From NCBI GenBank assembly GCA_024516035.1, contig CM044967.1, positions 6,785,202 through 6,849,201 on the forward strand: DNA of 64,000 nt, given 5' to 3'. Origin of the DNA: Bactericera cockerelli. Taxonomy: Eukaryota; Arthropoda; Insecta; Hemiptera; Triozidae. Below, in pieces: positions 31,841 through 43,439 of the stretch; position 1 is the stretch's first letter, and each line of letters opens with the position of its first letter. Made by a program: the position numbers and the translations under genes. A model generated the notes under the pieces. The model did no database searches. It saw only the letters and a list, made by a program, of their open reading frames with translations, and was not told the origin of the DNA.

Positions 31841-31997
31841 AAGTACCGATTTATAAAACCGGATTAAATTTAATCAAAGTGGACACTATCTCGGGCTATA
31901 GTGCGCTGTGATTGGTTGAAAACTCCGACTTGAGGGCGTGTCAGTCAGGCTTAGCTTAACTTTAATCCTGTTTCAGAATGTACACGTACTGGCCCTA
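31841..31997. mobile_element. MITE-G copy, ends eroded
   Basis: ATTTATAAAACCGGATTAAA left arm, GTGCGCTGTGATTGGTTGAA core, CTTTAATCCTGTTTCAGAAT right arm with a 13-bp insertion before GGCCCTAAG. Confidence 0.8.
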
Positions 31998-32614
31998 AGT
32001 ATGTTTTATGCTCATGGATAGATTTGATTGAAGTACAATTAACTCAAGCTTTATTAGCTGTTTCCAAGAAATTTTCAATGGAAAAGCGAAGCGACGCGCC
32101 TCAATCGAGAATCCCCGAGACACAGGATAAGTAAACTGAAGAGCTTCCACTAACTCTTTATAATTCCCCATTCAACCTATTTATTTTAAACCTTTCAGTA
32201 TGACATAACACAAATTCTGGAGAGCTATAAACCGGGATTAGACCAGCGGAACTTCCAACTGTTCTTCCTCTCCTTAAGAGTTGTATTTGAAGGACATGCC
32301 AGCTTCCTAACGATCGCCTAGATTGGGGGAACTGGCAAAAAAATGCCGACCCTGTTTGAACAAGAAAATATAAAGAGGATGTTACGTAACTCGAGATTCA
32401 GTCACTCCAGCGACTTGGCCGGGAAACTTGAACGGGTTAAGAATATCTGCTTCCCAACATATTGACCTAAATGTGATGGCGAAAGTATGACAAATTTTCT
32501 CGTTTCAAGTGGTTGGTTATTGATTTTTCTTTTCCTGGCCTTAAACTTTTTTTTGACATAGTACAAAGACAGTCAATTGCCGCGAGCAAGAGCGACGAGC
32601 CATTGATAGTAAAA

Positions 32615-32750
32615 GTGAGGGTTGAGTGGAAGAGATTGCCATAGGCAATAACCCCGCCCTATAGTAAGGACGTAAATATGAATATATTTTATGTATATAG
32701 GTAATTTCTCTTCGTTTAGTTTAATTTCAAATTATATAAGGTCACAGAAA
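32615..32750 (+). mobile_element. Non-LTR retrotransposon 3' end, plus, short
   Basis: GGTTGAGTGGAAGAGATTGC and CAATAACCCCGCCCTATAGT followed by AT-rich sequence. The polyadenylation end is not clear. Confidence 0.65.
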
Positions 32751-32919
32751 GAAGTTATAGGTATACATTTGAAGATGAAAACATCAGATGCTGTCGATAG
32801 ACTGCCAAAAAGTTGACATACAGAAAAATGTGGAGGGAAATTGAAAGCCTGTAAAGGATCCCCAGAAAACATGTGGCCATATATAGAGAAGTATTTTTAA
32901 TTTAATTACAATATAAAAT

Positions 32920-33000
32920 AGTGGGTGGGATTCGAACTCACAGATCCTCTCGCTAGCGGGATTATCGGGCTTACGGTCTGGCGAGACCACCTGCTACGCA
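32920..33000 (-). repeat. tRNA-like SINE head, minus
   Basis: The minus strand reads GCAGGTGGTCTCGCCAGACC, GCTAGCGAGAGGATCTGTGA and GTTCGAATCCCACCCAC. It is related to, but distinct from, SINE-A. A similar CAGCTAGCGAGAGG piece occurs at about 21778. Confidence 0.55.
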
Positions 33001-33116
33001 TGTTATCAATGGCTTAATTTATTTCGTATCCACCATTGTATTTAATATTCACATTTGTAATATTGTTATATGTTTCTATAGGGCTAGACTAGTTAATCTC
33101 CAACAGGTATTGATTA

Positions 33117-33345
33117 GTCTTCTTCTTTCACTTTGCCTTTTTCCAAACCTACTTAAGGTCGGCATAGTTCAACCTAGTCCTTGTGGTTGAGGTTGTTTGC
33201 TTCTGGCACTCCTAATTTAAATTCAAGGCTGGATGCCCTTCCTAAAGCCAACCCTATTAAGGGCGCCGACAAATTGTGTTATTATCTTTTGGCCTAACAG
33301 AGCTGGTACTGTATCTGTTAAACGTCCTCCCTGCGAGACCCTGAA
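33117..33345 (-). repeat. SINE-E' 3' part, minus
   Basis: Left end TTCTTCTTTCACTTTGCCTT, GGTCGGCATAGTTCAACC, then GGGCGCCGACAAATTGTGTT and GTATCTGTTAAACGTCCTCC. Confidence 0.85.
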
Positions 33346-33393
33346 CCAAGGTATACTATTAATTGTTATGGCATCAAACTAATAGTTAAAAAA

Positions 33394-33655
33394 TTTCGAC
33401 GAATACAATACCTTTCCTAGAAGTGTAGCCAGCGTCGATGGCGCGTTGAATGCACCGGTTCTCGTAGGATCACCGAAGTTAAGCAACGTCCAGCAAGGTG
33501 AATACTTCGTGATGCTGGCATTCTGGGCCAACCTAGGCTGGGTGAAGTCAATGTGGGTAGCAGGTTTGTAAGTTTCCTGCGAATGGAGGATAAAACCCCC
33601 GTCGTGTATGACCAATGACATTGCAGTTGAAAAAAGGACGTTAAACTCTAAAACA
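33394..33655 (+). repeat. 5S rRNA-derived SINE, plus, with TSD
   Basis: 5S-like head from about 33426 (GCGTCGATGGCGCGTTGAAT, GATCACCGAAGTTAAGCAAC, AAGGTGAATACTTCGTGATG), SINE-E-type body (AACCTAGGCTGGGTGAAGTC, GCGAATGGAGGATAAAACCC) and end GGACGTTAAACTCTAAAACA. AATAGTTAAAAA flanks it (33381-33392, 33656-33667). About 32 bp between the left flank and the 5S-like start are not explained. Confidence 0.88.
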
Positions 33656-35401
33656 AATAGTTAAAAATCTGAGCATGCCAAACATCACTCAGGCGGGTTC
33701 AATAATTATGACAATATACTCTTCCAGGAAAGTTACGAACGCTGATGATGTAAAGGCAATCGTTGACATGGTTCAGCTAGGGATGTGGAATTTCAAAGGC
33801 TCACTCTTATATAAGTCTTACATAAGAAGTTGTATAAAAAAATCAAACAAGATATTTAAATTTATGCTAATATTGTACCAAGGATATGTTATTATGGTAC
33901 CATGTATTGGTGGTCGATGTTCTTCAGGGGCTAGACTTGTATTTGTAATGTAAAAACAAATTAAATACTTAATCGAGTTTTCTTTTATTCAGAGACTTGT
34001 ATAAATGGATTAAAAGTCTTTATTTCCTTAGTACGAGCGCTGATCTCGCAACTCTTTCATACGTAGAAGAAATTCGTTTTGCAAAAGCATTTTTATTTAC
34101 TTAAGCAAAGAATCTGTTTGAAGCTTATAAAAAATATACCACTGACGTAAATGTGTTTTAACATCAAACGTATAAAAAAAATCTACATGTGTTTTATTCG
34201 AAATATAATGTAATATTCAACTAAATTGAATATTATATATATATCAATTGACATAACGTTGTTTTTGAAAAAGCTGTCTGTATGTCCTCTTTTCTTCTTC
34301 TATTCCTTCTCTTCTTCCTCTCTCTATCTTTCTCCCTCTCTTTTTTCGATTTTCTTGTCCTTTTTGTGATACTTTCGCTTGTTTTTATATACTCAGTATT
34401 TATTTCAATTTACTTTGTTAAATTTATTACTCCTTTAAGATACACACAGCTACCTATCTCAAGATATACAGAACTAGTTAAAACCCAGCACTTTCTGAAT
34501 GCATTATAAATATGACATTTGACAGTTCAAAGGGAGATTTGGGCATTTTGAGAGTGAAAGAGCACTTTTTATAAGCCATTAAAGTCTTGAAAACACTGAT
34601 CTTCTCTCTGTTTCACGTCCCACAGTTGACTAAACAATTTTGTATGTCATATTTATTATTTTTATACAAGAGTTTTTTTATGCAAAATTTCAAAACAAAC
34701 TCTACCAGCTTTCAATTGTGTAACATTTCAGTTTTCGAGGTATTGCCAATTCAATTGTGTGTCACAAAAATTCATTTAATCGATTTCGCGCTTTTAATAT
34801 TGTATATTAAAAAATTAAATCGTTCTGAATGTTTCGCTATATTTTAAACGTTAGCGACAGAGTTTGGAACACGTGATTGCGCCAAAGTTATTACACAAAG
34901 AAATGAACTTGCAAACCTCGAAACTTTGCATGCCACTCGTTATGTTGGGAGTGGACCACACAACATAGGGACATACTCGTAAATACAATAATTAAATTTC
35001 TGGTTGATATCTTCTTTGACTCAATTCATATTCTAAAACTTCTCACTTTTCTGTTTTTTTTTTTTTTTTTTTTTCTTCTTCTGATTTCTGAAATAATACT
35101 GAACTCTCTCTCTCCCTCATAATCCAGAAAACTTTCTTTCAACCGTCACAAAACGCAGTCTGATTGGTTAATTTGAAGCTTAATACTAGGTGAACATCAA
35201 AATTGGCTTAACCATCAAAGATGAAAATAGGATTTTCGAATTTCTAAGATGCAAAATAAGAAGGGAAAAGAAGTCAATCTCTACAGGAGTCAAGTAATGA
35301 TGACTTGACTGCCCCTAACATTGCCCAGGTGATGATATTTCTGATTTTGAAAACCATCAAATGAGGTATTGAGTCAAAGGTCTTGATGTCTAGATGATAT
35401 A
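33656..35401. other. Intergenic AT-rich stretch
   Basis: Open frames at 33675-33953, 34282-34509 and 34587-34847 have no domain or splice context. AT-rich palindrome at about 34213-34250 and a T run at 35056-35074. Confidence 0.45.
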
Positions 35402-35512
35402 TCACAAATACTCAAACTCGCTTTACTAAATCTACGCTGAAACCGGGACTTGAACTACCGACCTCCAGGTTACAAATCCGTCGCCTTATTGATCAAGTTA
35501 CTGAAGTCGGTG
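35402..35512 (-). repeat. SINE-B, minus
   Basis: AATACTCAAACTCGCTTTAC, AAACCGGGACTTGAACTACC, TTGATCAAGTTACTGAAGTC. Confidence 0.85.
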
Positions 35513-36545
35513 AAAATTATAATGTTTTGAATTAGACAATAAATACTGAGTGAGGTTTACAGTTCACAGTACTACTAGCAAGGAGTGCGAAGATCAAAAA
35601 AATGTCAGTCTTTGAATACCTAATTCTCGGTTAGTTAGGAAGACACTAGAAAAATGTCGACGCTTTGAAGAATAAAAAGCCATACAAATTTGATCACTCA
35701 GGGTAATAAAACAATTTTTTCGGATAAACAGATGGGTTTGTATAAAATATTACGCTATAGATCAGGGACCGGCAATTAAATCCTGTTTGGGTCCGGATTA
35801 TCATGAGAACAATATCCACGGTCCGGAGCCTTCTTGCAGAACATGCAATTCTGTAAGTACATATCTACCAAGTGGCTGTCGCTCAGCCTTGATATACATT
35901 TGTTTTTTTTTTATATATATATAAAAGAAAACGATTTTTTTTGGCCTCAAATTTTGTTCACGGGGTGGACAAAGGAGCTTCGAGGTCCGGATTCGCACCG
36001 CGGTCCGCTAATTGCCGACCGAGGCTATAGATTATAGATAGACATTGAAAAACAAAAATACATACATATTTTTTGCGACATGTTCAACTTATTTAGTCCT
36101 CATCAAATAAATCAAGAAATCACTTCTGGATTTTTCACCTTTTCTTTGTCAGACTTGAATAAATTTCTGAAACTTAACGGGAGTACTGGGGTAGTAAGTT
36201 GATGCAGTGCAAGGAACATGGAAACACAAGGGGTTGAAAGTCACATTGCCAAGCTCGTGATTTGTTCTCCAACTTCTTACGTAAGATTCAAGTGAGCCTT
36301 TGAACTCCCCCATCCCTAGGGATGAACTGAATCATGTCACCGACTGCCTTTACATCATCAGCCCTCGTAACTTTGCTCGACAAACTTTGAGACAGAGATA
36401 TTGAAACATTCACAAAAAGGAAAATTGTTCTTTTTCTTTTTTTAATTGCGTAGAAACCCGGTCTGTAGTGCTTGTGAATCTCGTTTAAGGATTGGGCCTA
36501 TCGTCAGTTCAAATCCGTGCTAACTAAAGGCCAATTCGACATACT
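35513..36545. other. Intergenic stretch, nothing recognised
   Basis: Contains GGTCCGGATTCGCACCGCGG-like and GGGACCGGCAATTAAATCC pieces near 35765 and 35985 that may be an inverted-repeat relic (ACCGGCAATTA / TAATTGCCGACC). No gene. Confidence 0.4.
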
Positions 36546-36734
36546 TTGGGGCCAAATCATAAAACAGGTTTAAAAATTGTAGATTTGCTAGCCTGAGACT
36601 TGCTCATCTTAGAAATGACGTTTACAGATGTTGTCAAGGTTAGATTTTGACATCGAAATGTGGTTTCAAAAAACGATATGTCAAAGAGAAAAAAATGGTC
36701 TACAATGTAATTCTGTTTCATAATTCAGCTCTTA
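36546..36734. mobile_element. MITE-G relative, longer centre
   Basis: GGGGCCAAATCATAAAACAG left end and ATTCTGTTTCATAATTCAGC right end. The centre is unlike the other copies and lacks the GTGATTGGTTG core. Confidence 0.6.
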
Positions 36735-37034
36735 TGGTGTCTATCTATACTACCTTATGTTTGGCAATCACAGATCTATATGGACGGCTGTGATTGGTGA
36801 GTTCTTACCTATTTTGAGCCAATAGCAATCTGCCATCATGACTCCCTCAGTAAATTGAGCTTTTTTGTATCAATGTAGGGTCACAATTAATAGGTAAATC
36901 TCTTCAGATTGCAGAGTTTTTCCACTATAAACTTACAACCAGTCAAATTAATAGTACTATTCGAAACTTAAAACTTTCCCTTTCCTGAAGAAAAGGAAAG
37001 TAATGCAATGGGCTGCAAATTTACAAAACTATGT

Positions 37035-37237
37035 AGTAATAATAATATCGCCTTATTTATACTGCCCGATTAAGACTATTAAAGTCCCATTATTCCAGCA
37101 GTAAGCCCAAGACATTATGTGGTAAAAGTCCCAAATGGGAGGACAAATTGTCATATCCCGGCTGGGTTTCGAACCCACGACCTCTGGAATCTCTGGATTC
37201 ACAGAGTGCCGCCTTTACCACTGAACTACCGGGACAG
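37035..37237 (-). repeat. SINE-G full-length, minus
   Basis: The clearest copy: the minus strand begins TGTCCCGGTAGTTCAGTGGT, has GTCGTGGGTTCGAAACCCAG, body CTTGGGCTTACTGCTGGAAT and tail CAGTATAAATAAGGCGATAT. Confidence 0.92.
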
Positions 37238-37659
37238 TGGTATATAATAATAATAATACAAATACGAATGATAGTAATAATGTGAAAAGCTAATGAGGAA
37301 ACAGAGGGTTAACTCGAGAAAGAGAACAATCTTCCTCTCGCTCTATTGATTTCATCTCAGAAGCCTTAGCAAGAACAATACCTGTGCAGTCGCCTTGAAT
37401 TGTGTGGCCACTCAATTGAAATGCTTCACCATTCGCAACAGAGGCAACACGCCGTGAAATTTCCACCGCTGTAACCTAACCTAACCTGTATCGTATTGCC
37501 TACGAACTTACGAAGGTGGATAATAATGTATCATTTTATATTTTTCAAGTCGTTTTCATCATCGTACGGTTACGTCATAATGAACGATCGTAAATGCTAC
37601 AGAGATTGCTACAGCCTGCATCATAAAATCCATAACAATTTCTATTTTTTTAGCACTTA
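37238..37659. other. Intergenic stretch, nothing recognised
   Basis: CCTAACCTAACCTG at about 37475 is a three-unit telomere-like motif, too short to interpret. Confidence 0.4.
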
Positions 37660-37800
37660 TATTTGCATTAATCTCAATCGTGAAGAGACACATTTATCCA
37701 AACTCGCTTTGATAATGTTTGCCACACTTGAAACTCGAACCACCGACCCCCAGGTAAGAGTCCTTTGCCTTATCGATCAAGGTACTGTGGTCGGTTTAAT
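37660..37800 (-). repeat. SINE-B, minus, diverged
   Basis: TTATCCAAACTCGCTTTGAT, GAAACTCGAACCACCGACCC, CTTATCGATCAAGGTACTGT then GGTCGG. Confidence 0.75.
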
Positions 37801-37978
37801 ATCTATTAGGTGGCATCTGAAACTATCCAATCACAAATATTAAAGTACCTAATGTGGCATTATTTTAAAACCATTAACGTATAATTCTCCTTAAATCTTA
37901 AACATCCTCATTTTCGCTTGAAGATCGCAAGAAACAAATAGTCTCAGTCCTATATACATTTGGTATTTTTTTCCTGTT

Positions 37979-38011
<33 letters not shown>

Positions 38012-38724
38012 CAAATGTCACAGTAAATATACATAATGTGCATCCTCTAGTAATATACACCTACCTTATTTACCTATCTAGAAGAAATGGAACAGATTAG
38101 ACCCTCAGTAGGAACATTATAATCTTGATATTCTAAAATACAGGATGCCAGGGATTCAAAAGAGCTGTTTTTTCAGAGTGTGAGACAAGATTAAATAGTA
38201 GAAAGAGTACAAGAAATAGAAAGTCCGAAAAAAAAGATAGTGAGAATTTTTCAGTCTCACTTTGTAACATTTTGACCGAGATTTCCCTCTTTCAGGAAAA
38301 TCTCGGTCAAAATATAGAATGAGTAATGTGTATTTTACGAGTTTCCTGTGTTTTTGATTCACAGATAATTATGATTTTATTTACAGAACAATGAAAACAA
38401 TTAAACAGTGGGAGCCGATTCGGGCACAGGCACAGTTAAGATTCTTTCGACTAGAACTTAAAATAACACTTATCTATCTTAACCCAGATGAGCCTACAAT
38501 CCTTCTGGAAGGATTTGAAAACAGGCCTTTAGGAGGTCTATGAATTTCACCTGCAATCCTTCTAGAAGGATTTCAGGGAAATGGCCATATCTCGAAAACC
38601 AAAAACTTTTTTATTCATTAAACTTGAAATGCCCTTCAACAAACATGATATACAACACTTTTAGCTAGTTTTTAAATAAAAAGTAGTCGAAAAAAAACTC
38701 CGGTCTATCTGGGTTAAATCAAAA
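37801..38724. other. Intergenic stretch with poly(T)
   Basis: About 33 T at 37979-38011. A small palindromic motif ATCCTTCTRGAAGGATTT occurs twice (about 38499 and 38556). No gene. Confidence 0.45.
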
Positions 38725-38885
38725 TTGACATTAATTTTTTTAAATACATTAATGTAACAAACAGAGTAACACATATAGTAAAATGATTGACATTCATTTA
38801 AAAAAAATACATTTATGTAACACATGTAACACATATAGGACAATTATTGACATTCAATTAAAAAAAAAAATACATTACACACATA
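38725..38885. repeat. Imperfect tandem repeat, about 70-bp unit
   Basis: TTGACATTMATT, AAAAAAATACATT and GTAACACATATAG recur three times. Confidence 0.75.
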
Positions 38886-39104
38886 AGAATTAAAAGAGAT
38901 ACAACCATAAACAAAATGTAAAATCGAAATCAGGCCCAGAGGTTCTTACTAAAATTCTATCAATTTCAGTCCATAATTTTATTTTAAAATAAATTACACA
39001 TAGTTTACTGTTCTCCTATTTTACCCCTTGTCTGTATTTAAAAAAAATCTTCCCGTTTGAAACTAGTGGAATAATACTTGGGGGCCTAATTTCTTTTAAA
39101 TAAT

Positions 39105-39245
39105 TATAAAATCGCCTTATGTATACTGTCTGACTAGGACTTATGAGTCCCACTATTCCAGCAGTAAGCCCAAGACGTATCATTATGTGGTCAATATCCT
39201 GATGAGAGGATTAGTTGTCAAGCCCCGGCTGGGTTTGACCTCTTG
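39105..39245 (-). repeat. SINE-G tail and body, minus, head truncated
   Basis: AATCGCCTTATGTATACTGT, AGCAGTAAGCCCAAGACGTA, CCCCGGCTGGGTTTGACCTC, then the match ends. Confidence 0.8.
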
Positions 39246-39652
39246 TGTAGTCGCAAGAAAATGGACTCAATTTTGTCTATTTTGAGATCTCGGTTCTTTG
39301 TTTTTCTTTTCTTTTTTGACTTGCCGTCGTCTATTTTACTAATTATATTATACTGAACCAAAAATGAGACCTTGTTTAAACAAAAGGGTTGAGTTCTACG
39401 TGTATAAATTAAGTATTTGTAATTGGAAAAATATGGCTTTTAATTTCTTTTACATCTACGTAATTCGATATAATACATATCTCAGTTCTTTATCAAGTTA
39501 CAAGGTTTGGATAGGAACATGTCCTTCATTTACATTTGTGTTTTAGGTGGGATATGAAAGAGAAGAGAAACTGCTATAAACTTAGATGAAAGACTTTTTT
39601 TATCACATGCAACAGAGCTGCCGGTAGGTAAAGGATTGGACTAACCTTTCAC

Positions 39653-42215
39653 TTACACCATATTTGCATCACAAATGCTTGATGTTGGTAGCTCTATGTT
39701 CTCTGGAACTTGAAAAGATCCCTTTTTTTGCAATGCTGCCTTCCTTTCCGCCGACTTTCGCAACAACTCCTCGCCAAGCTTGTTTAAGATGTCCCAGTTG
39801 GGTTGATTGACAAGTGCTTTGCTTTGCAATCGCGTAATTTCTTGTTCGCGAACTTTTTTCTTGCGAGCATTGTTAGTGCTTGCATTTCCATAGAGACGAA
39901 GTAGTGAACCCCAATATTCAATGGAAGGATGCAACTCTTGCAGAATCTTCTGACTAGCGAGCTGTTTACCTTCCTTCTTGTTCTTGCACTCAACGCTTGC
40001 CTTGTACTTTCCCACTGTCATGGAGTACTCAATCTTGTTATGCTTAGTATGAGAAGACTTGAAGTCTACTTGCATTTCTTCACCTATGCCGTAGTTTCGT
40101 TCAAGGCAAGTGAGGAGCATTGTGTAAGGAGAGGGTTCAGTTGACTTGGCACAGCACTCTGCAACACGGGGGTCTGTAATTTTAAGAGTGTCGAAAATAG
40201 AATATTTATCCTGTACCTGACTGCTGGTTTCTGGATTGCTTGTGCCAGTGTGAAAGTCAAAGTTCTTAAGTTTGGGTATGATGATCTCCAGTGTTGCCCG
40301 GGCAGCTTCCAGCTTAGCTTGTCTCTTGCTAGTGGCGAGACCTACGCCATACACCATGTCATTTATCTTCAGCGTTGCTTGGTAAGGAGTTTCACAGTTA
40401 GGGATCTCCTTATATGTGTACGTGGGGCCTTTCTTAAGAGCCTGCTGCAAATACTCGTGAAGCACGCACACTGGTGTCTTACCATTTGGATTCAGAGGCC
40501 AGTCTCGTGTTTTCATTGTTCCTGTTTTGATGTCATACACGGGGATGGAAATCAGAATACTGCCTGAAGGAAGTGATGGTGCCTGTGAAGATTTTTTATC
40601 CACTCTTCCTTCAGTTTTTCGTTTGACATATACTTTACAGACTGGAAATCTTTTCTTGCAGTAATTAAAAATTTCTTCAGAATTAAGGGCATTGTTTTCT
40701 GTATTTTCCTCAACACTTTCAACAGTACCACTTGTTAAAATTGCACTTTCAATGTCGTTCTCTTTAATGTGGACCTTGTTCTTTTCTTTTTCAGCCAATT
40801 CCTCCAGCTGTTTTCTGTAGATTAAAAGAAATTAAGGAATTATTGTAAAACCCCACGTCTTTCTATAGATATAGGAAGATTGTAAACAATTACTACCAAA
40901 GCAAAAAAAAAATCAAATATATGAGACTTTGTTGGAAATAGAGCTCAAGATGAGCTATTATTGTGAGCTATTTGTTGAGCATAAGTTATGAGGGCAAAGT
41001 TGCTTCATTAGTTGTGATATACATCCCTTTCAAATAATTATGTCCATTCAAGATAAGGATAAATGTAAAAAGTACCTGTTTGCCAAGCATGGAAGTGCAC
41101 TGATTGGAACCTTGTGGTTCTTGAATTCTTGATCACCCAAGTGATAGGGTCGAGTGAGAGACACAACCCGAGTAGGTCGATGGAGATACACAGGTATGCC
41201 AGTATGATGTGTCAGTTCAATCCAGCCATGGGGTAACATTTCGAAATGATTGGTTTTCAACTTCACAAGGGATTCTCTAGTGCGAATGTTGGGATTTGAA
41301 AGGGTGTCTGATTTTAGTTGATCTACATCTATGCCTGAAAAACATAACAGCAAAAAGTATGTGTAAGAATTTATTCTAGAAAACACCAACAACAAAAAAT
41401 CATAAAATATTCCTCATTTTGTTTCTCCTCTCAATACTTTTGAAGCCACTGCTGTATGAAACAGCATGTGAATGGTGGAGATATATCACATCTTCATGAA
41501 CATTAGCTACAAACAGTTTACAATGAAAAGTGGTGAGCTTTGAAATAATTCCAGAACACTGAAACTGTTATATTCTCATTGTATTAACCATGGGGCCACC
41601 AAGGGGAGTGGTCTAAGGTCTAAGGAGATAACATAATCCATATCACGTCAATCAACAACCAACTTTCATGTACTGTAAACAACACAATCACTACTTCTAA
41701 TAGAAAAATGATTTTTTACTATCAAGGAACTGAGATTTTTTTAAAGAATGTTTTTCTCTTTGACTGATAAATCTCTAAACTTCAAATAATTTGTTACTTA
41801 CCATCCTCTAACATTTTCTCGATTTCATCTCTGTCAAAAGCATCAAGTGAGTCTGCCCCATCATCATCATCCTCATCAAAATCATCATCATCTTTCTCTT
41901 GCTCACTTTCTTCACTCATGATTTCTACAAAATTAGTTTCTGAACCAGATTCTGCAGCAACAGCAGTATCATCTTCCTGTGCTTCTTTCTCTCTAGATTT
42001 CTTCAAAAATTCTATGAATTCATGAAGTTTGTTTGCAGCTGGTCTTGCTGGTTCATCTGATCTTGAAAATGTGGATGCTTCATCTTCGGTTTCATAGGAA
42101 ATGTCCAAGCTTTCATCCGACTCAAGCTCTTCCATATCAGAATCATTATTTAAACTGTCTGTTGACTCCATTATATTGTTCAGTTGTTCAATGATTGTTT
42201 TCATCCAAATTTCAC
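39653..42215 (-). CDS. pasha: DGCR8/Pasha, Microprocessor subunit
   Basis: RNA-binding partner of Drosha; the complex crops primary microRNAs in the nucleus. Exons (minus): 42215-41802, 41334-41076, 40814-39653, with GT-AG ends and matching phases. From the Met at about 42204 this gives about 607 residues, near the fly protein's length as I recall it. In order: an acidic, Ser/Glu-rich N-terminus; a WW-like segment (LPHGWIEL...GIPVYLHRPTRVV, exon 2); the Pro-Cys of the heme-binding element (SALPCL); two dsRNA-binding domains in exon 3 (around LNPNGKTPVCVLHEYLQQ to RATLEIIIP, and SPYTMLLTCLERNYG to KQLASQKIL); and a basic C-terminal helix, the usual Drosha-binding part. Where vertebrate WW domains have the second Trp (VVTWSRP) this protein has VVSLTRP. 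The true start may lie further upstream. Intron 5' of exon 1 carries a SINE-E' copy. Confidence 0.93.
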
Positions 42216-42785
42216 CTAAAAGAAACAAGTATGTTTTAATAGTTAGATTTCATAAAAGAACACTCTGTGGACATTATGCAACTTTTCATAGTTTCATAAA
42301 ATCAACATGAGATTAAAATAAAATATTATCATAGGTCTCAGGCACTAGCATAAAAAATTCTTAGATGACATGGTAGACTCATTAATTCTGATACCAAGTG
42401 GTACTAGCGGATATAATAAGAGGAGACAAAGAGAAAATGGAGCACTAGTCTCCTCAAAAATATGACAAAATGAAGAAAAAAAGGATCCAATTAAGCATGT
42501 AATGTGAGAAAAGAACAAACAAGTGATACCTGTGCTTAGACTATTTGAAAGGTTAGATTCATCATGTATCTACAGTAAATGTTTTGAAATTTTGAGCCCT
42601 TCAAGAAAAAAAAAAAAATCTTGTGCAGGGAGATTAAATGAAAGCAAATGACTTTGGTCTTTAACATGTTTTTATAAAACTGATAATAATACACATATTT
42701 CAATACTGCCAACCAATTCATGAATTTGATAAAATTTATTTAAGCATTGGACCAATTAGTATAACAATCATAGGATTCTAAACTT

Positions 42786-42990
42786 CTACTTTCACTTTGC
42801 CTTTTCTCAAACCTATGTGGTATTAACTTTGGTCAAACTTGTCCTGATGTTTGAGGTTGTTTTGGTTTAGGCAGTACTTCCACATTTTACAGCTGGATAC
42901 CCTTTCAAGTGCCAAGCCTGTTAAGGATAACAATGATTTGTTTTATTTTCTTTTAGCTTGACATGGCTAGTACAGTATCTGTTTAACAAC
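42786..42990 (-). repeat. SINE-E' 3' part, minus, diverged, 5' of the pasha coding exons
   Basis: TTTCACTTTGCCTTTTCTCA, CAAACTTGTCCTGATGTTTG, GGATACCCTTTCAAGTGCCA, AGTATCTGTTTAACAACCC. Same orientation as the gene. Confidence 0.65.
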
Positions 42991-43376
42991 CCACAGCAAG
43001 ACAATCAAAGGTTCTAAATGCACACATTCAAAAGTCTGCTTGATACAATTGAGCCAGAGTATCTAAGGTCTGTGCATCTTGTAGCAGCCTATGGTGAGCA
43101 AGAAAAAATCTATCTGTCCATCACTTATGTTCATTATTTAGCTTAGGAGGAATAATATTCCAATAGTTTTATTACTGCCCTGGTTACCAGCTAAATAAAA
43201 GCTAGCAGGCAGTACCACAGACTGCCTGTTAACAGAAAGTGTATGAGCATTCCTAGTGCTGGCCAGAAACTATTCCCAAACTTACTTGGGGAGTATTGTT
43301 TTCAGTAAGTCCATTTCTCTACTAACTTCTGTCTAGAAATCTAGAGCATTCAAGTTACTGATGGACTGATACTTAC

Positions 43377-43439
43377 CAGCAATTTGTTTCAACTGTGGGA
43401 TGAGTTGAATCTTCTCTTGTAAATCATAAAATCGTAATT
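43377..43439 (-). other. Candidate upstream exon of pasha
   Basis: The minus strand ends ATTGCTG followed by a strong GTAAGT donor. Spliced to 42215 it reads LRFYDLQEKIQLIPQLKQIA then GEIWMKTIIEQLNN with no stop and the right phase. The in-frame stop just upstream and the poor acceptor mean a further exon would be needed, so this is tentative. It could be 5' UTR instead. Confidence 0.35.

Noticed and set aside
33394..33500. Genuine 5S rRNA gene
   Set aside because: Only about the first 80-90 bases resemble 5S, then a SINE body follows, with a target-site duplication around the whole.
33675..33953. 92-codon open frame as a gene
   Set aside because: No domain, no splice signals and AT-rich composition like its surroundings.
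37470..37490. CCTAACCTAACCTG as a telomere-type repeat
   Set aside because: Only about three units; too short to mean an internal telomere site.
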